From Gemmatimonadota bacterium (GTDB taxonomy: Bacteria > Gemmatimonadota > Gemmatimonadetes > Gemmatimonadales > Gemmatimonadaceae): a stretch of 64,000 nt of DNA. The stretch lies in NCBI GenBank assembly GCA_040388625.1, contig JAZKBK010000004.1:673241-737240 (forward strand), in the 5' to 3' direction. Below are positions 61,811-64,000 of the stretch, piece by piece. Both the position numbers and the translations under genes were made by a program. Each line of letters opens with the position of its first letter. Within the stretch, counting starts at the first letter, position 1. The notes below the pieces were generated by a model. It had not been told where the DNA came from. It saw only the letters and a list, made by a program, of their open reading frames with translations, and ran no database searches.

Positions 61811-63019
61811 ATGAGCCACACCAGTAAATCGATTGTTTACGTTTGGGATGCCGATTACCCGTGGGACGTTCGCACCGAGAAAGTAACCCTCGCGCTCGCG
61901 CGTGCCGGCCATTCGGTGCACATCGTGGCGCGTAATCGCGCCTGGAAGCAGACGACGGAGACGTTACCGGAAGGCACTGTTCACCGCATGATGCCGTGGA
62001 AACCGCTCGGCCGCCGCCTCGACAATGCGTTGAGCTTTCCGGCGTTCTTCAGTCCGCGCTGGATCAGTCTGATTGACCGTACGTGCCGCGAAGCGAAGGC
62101 CGATCTGATAATCGTTCGCGACCTGCCGCTGTGCCCAACCGCGATTTCGTGCGGCAAGCGACTCGACATACCGGTGATGCTCGACATGGCGGAAAATTAT
62201 CCGGCGATGATGCGTGTGCTTTGGGAGACCGGTCGCGACACATTGTTCGACTACTTTGCCAGGAATCCATCCATCACGGCGAAAGTCGAGCGTCGCTGCG
62301 TGAGAAATGTCGACCACATCATCGTGGTCGTCGAGGAATCCGCTGACCGCGTCGCAGCGCTTGGCATTCCGCGCAGCAAGCTCACTGTGGTTTCGAACAC
62401 TCCACCTCTTGCCAGACTCGACTGTCCATCGCATGAGCCGTCGTCGACGCGTGCCACGACGGATGTCGTTTACATGGGTAACCTGGAAGTTGTTCGCGGT
62501 CTTCTCGAAGCGATCGATGCGGTTGCGCATCTCAAGAACGAAGGAAAGCGAATCCGTCTTCGCGTGATAGGCCGCGGGCGGGACGAGGCGTTGGTGAGGG
62601 ATCGCGCTGCATCGCTGGGCCTCACGGCGGAGGACGTCGAGTTCCTCGGCTATATCGCATCCCACGCGGAGGCGCTTCGCGTTGTCGCGGAATCCGATGT
62701 GGGATTGATTCCGCACAGGAAGAACGAGTCCTGGGATACCACGATCCCCAACAAGCTCTTTGACTACATGGCGGCTGGCCTGCCCGTGGTCAGCTCGGAC
62801 GCCGCTCCCTGTGCGCGGATAATTCGGGAAACAGGTTCCGGGCGAATCTTCAGGTCCGGCGATGCCATCGAGCTTGCCACCGCCATAGAAGAGGTAGCAC
62901 GGCCTGATATAGCAGCAATCCTGGGGGCTTCCGGACGAACGGCCGTTCGGAACCGTTATAACTGGGAATATGACACGGCTGTTTTGCTGGGAGCCGTAGA
63001 CGCCATAAAAAAACAGTGA
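61811..63019 (+). CDS. Glycosyltransferase family 4
   Basis: This is a GT-B glycosyltransferase of about 402 residues. SIVYVWDADYPWDVRTEKVT is the first strand and Gly/Asp loop of the acceptor domain. The donor domain runs from VVYMGNLEVVRGLLEAIDAV through GRDEALVRDRAASLGL, VEFLGYIASHAEALRVVAESDVGL and TTIPNKLFDYMAAGLPVVSSD, which hold the nucleotide-sugar-binding Glu/Lys region. It transfers a sugar to a growing exopolysaccharide. The frame is open from TTG/ATG at 61697/61700, but that extra leader has a poor codon pattern, so ATG 61811 is preferred. Last gene of the operon, ended by the hairpin at 63081. Confidence 0.86.
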   Translation: MSHTSKSIVYVWDADYPWDVRTEKVTLALARAGHSVHIVARNRAWKQTTETLPEGTVHRMMPWKPLGRRLDNALSFPAFFSPRWISLIDRTCREAKADLIIVRDLPLCPTAISCGKRLDIPVMLDMAENYPAMMRVLWETGRDTLFDYFARNPSITAKVERRCVRNVDHIIVVVEESADRVAALGIPRSKLTVVSNTPPLARLDCPSHEPSSTRATTDVVYMGNLEVVRGLLEAIDAVAHLKNEGKRIRLRVIGRGRDEALVRDRAASLGLTAEDVEFLGYIASHAEALRVVAESDVGLIPHRKNESWDTTIPNKLFDYMAAGLPVVSSDAAPCARIIRETGSGRIFRSGDAIELATAIEEVARPDIAAILGASGRTAVRNRYNWEYDTAVLLGAVDAIKKQ

Positions 63020-63080
63020 GGGCGGTCCACAAACACGTGACCAGCGGTTACCATGTAGGGAGTTAGTCGTAATAAGGTGG

Positions 63081-63111
63081 ACGGTAAATACTACGCCTTT
63101 ACCGTTCTTTT
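63081..63111 (+). terminator. Intrinsic terminator of the exopolysaccharide operon
   Basis: ACGGTAAA (63081-63088) pairs with TTTACCGT (63098-63105) across a nine-base loop, followed by TCTTTTCC. It lies 60 bases past the glycosyltransferase stop and just upstream of the riboswitch, so the riboswitch RNA needs its own promoter or read-through. Confidence 0.75.
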
Positions 63112-63132
63112 CCAGTTGGGCCCTCTAGAGGG

Positions 63133-63229
63133 GCCACGACAAAGGCAAACCCGCTGAAAGGCGGGGACGCAAAACCACGAGGCTAAAGCGCGAAAACTTC
63201 GCGCCATGCTAGTCGGGCTTCCGAATGGC
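63133..63229 (+). ncRNA. c-di-GMP-I (GEMM) riboswitch
   Basis: The class I aptamer is readable in order: P1 GCCA (63133-63136) with TGGC (63226-63229); CACGACAAAGGCAAACC; P2 CCCGC/GCGGG closed by a GAAA tetraloop; the invariant GGACGCAAAACCACGAGGC; tetraloop receptor GGCTAAAG; P3 GCGCGAA/TTCGCGC; and GTCGGGCTTCCG at the 3' side. It directly precedes a lipoprotein gene whose GAGGA ribosome-binding site lies nine bases after P1. GGCCC (63119-63123) upstream can pair with GGGCC (63131-63135), in competition with P1, giving a possible switching helix. Confidence 0.9.
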
Positions 63230-63249
63230 GTTTTTACGAGGACCGAATT

Positions 63250-64000
63250 GTGAACCCAAGTTCCAAGACTGTGCTTACAGCACTTCTTCTCGCCGTCGCT
63301 GCGTGCGCCGGCACCGACGCAAACAAGAGCGGGGCTGATGTTACGGACCTCACGGCAGCCGAGTATGCGCTGCCGCCGTCGGCATCCGTCCAGGTCTCGC
63401 CCGGCACATCCCAGCTCGTCGTCGGCAAAACCGTAAAACTGGCAACGAGTATCGTCGATGCGGATGGTCGCCCGATGCAAGGCGTGATGGGCGTCCTCGC
63501 ACACTGGAAATCCAGCGATACAACGATCGCCACAGTGTCAGTTACAGGTCTTGTTAAAGGACTGAGAGACGGACACGTAGTTATTAGCGCGATCACTGGG
63601 CATCGGACCGCTTCGAGCGCCGTTACGGTGACGGGCAGTGATCAGAATGCAACGTCGGGCGCGACGAGCGACACGGTCAAGAGTCCGTCGACCGATGCTC
63701 CGGCAGCGACACCGCCTTCAACAACATCTGACCATACAACGACGTCCACGACGCCTGCAACGGTAACGACTACCAGCCCAACGGCGACAACGCCAACCGC
63801 GACGGTACCAACCGCAACAACACCAACTACGACAACAACCACCACACCGGAAGCCACCGCTCCGCCTGCTGCCACAGCACCACCGCCAGCGTCGACACCG
63901 CCGGTTACGACCGTTACAGCACCATCCACGACTGTGCCGAGCACACCGTCTAGTTCTACGGGGCCTGGCCTTTCCGGACTCGCGTTGATCTCCGACGATT
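63250..64000 (+). CDS. Surface lipoprotein with bacterial Ig-like domain and Thr/Pro-rich stalk (partial)
   Basis: A GTG at 63250, behind GAGGA (63238-63242), opens a frame that runs off the right edge (250 codons seen). The signal peptide ends in lipobox VAAC (LLLAVAACAG), so the product should be lipid-anchored. Residues about 48-130 form a Big_2-like Ig domain (VQVSPGTSQLVVGKTVKL, WKSSDTTIATVSVTGLVKGL and GHVVISAITG). From about 135 to 240 the chain is almost only Thr, Pro, Ala and Ser, a stalk of the kind often glycosylated or spanning an extracellular matrix. Expression is presumably set by the c-di-GMP riboswitch just upstream. The C-terminal functional part is not in the window. Confidence 0.85.
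   Translation, partial: MNPSSKTVLTALLLAVAACAGTDANKSGADVTDLTAAEYALPPSASVQVSPGTSQLVVGKTVKLATSIVDADGRPMQGVMGVLAHWKSSDTTIATVSVTGLVKGLRDGHVVISAITGHRTASSAVTVTGSDQNATSGATSDTVKSPSTDAPAATPPSTTSDHTTTSTTPATVTTTSPTATTPTATVPTATTPTTTTTTTPEATAPPAATAPPPASTPPVTTVTAPSTTVPSTPSSSTGPGLSGLALISDD

Noticed and set aside
63642..63944. Gly/Val-rich 100-residue frame on the minus strand
   Set aside because: It is the antisense image of the Thr/Pro/Ala-rich stalk of the lipoprotein gene; its low-complexity repeats follow from that.

Overview
The window is about 64 kb of GC-rich DNA, roughly 60-65% GC by eye, with densely packed genes, many 4-base ATGA/GTGA overlaps and frequent GTG/TTG starts. It looks like the chromosome of a free-living, aerobic to microaerobic, exopolysaccharide-producing Gram-negative soil bacterium. 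Several traits recall Gemmatimonadota: Tat-exported glycosidases, PEP-CTERM/exosortase-associated genes, large hybrid kinases and bacterial Ig-like lipoproteins. That taxonomic guess is inference, because the window has no rRNA or ribosomal-protein gene. No phage, insertion sequence or CRISPR array was seen.

Layout. (1) 1-6437, minus strand: a histidine-utilisation operon (hutG-hutH-hutU-hutI, hutI cut by the left edge) headed by an mgtE magnesium channel. (2) 6438-7025: a tandem repeat, tRNA-Pro(CGG) and a long inverted repeat. (3) 7026-21498: a low-oxygen/dormancy-type stress island with an NADPH:quinone-reductase-like enzyme, cytochrome bd oxidase (cydAB), the Mg2+ ATPase MgtA, four universal stress proteins plus one remnant, a PAS/GAF histidine kinase divergent from a NarL-type response regulator, a flavin-binding PPOX protein and a triple-BON protein. 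Its content resembles the mycobacterial DosR regulon. (4) 21731-36193: a pentose (probably L-arabinose) utilisation locus with a FucI/AraA-like isomerase, ribulokinase, L-ribulose-5-phosphate 4-epimerase, three Tat-exported glycosidase-like proteins (GH31, GH127 and an uncertain TIM-barrel protein) and an RbsA/B/C-type sugar importer. (5) 36385-43254: an osmoprotectant ABC transporter with a fused binding protein-permease, an M61 peptidase, a GbsR-type regulator, a cytidylate-kinase-like protein and a DHA2 drug exporter. (6) 43208-48928: a three-gene signalling operon of two hybrid kinases around a response regulator with a degenerate HD-GYP domain. (7) 49061-54236: a methionine/threonine-branch operon, metX-metB-thrA, behind a SAM-II riboswitch and a terminator hairpin. 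(8) 54208-57112: a DUF1080 protein, a palindrome-bearing direct repeat, a Yip1 membrane protein, two tiny membrane-protein genes and a PEP-CTERM protein. (9) 57602-63019: an exopolysaccharide/exosortase-associated operon (epimerase, deacetylase, FemAB-like, DegT aminotransferase, glycosyltransferase). (10) 63081-64000: a terminator, a c-di-GMP-I riboswitch and the start of an Ig-like lipoprotein gene that runs off the right edge.

How the parts fit. The two riboswitches are the best-supported regulatory elements. SAM-II senses S-adenosylmethionine and controls the supply of activated homoserine. The c-di-GMP switch ties a surface lipoprotein to the biofilm signal, next to exopolysaccharide genes. 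In the pentose locus, secreted enzymes release sugar that the importer brings in and the isomerase-kinase-epimerase route turns into xylulose-5-phosphate. A GTATAC-centred motif recurs upstream of three of its transcription units.
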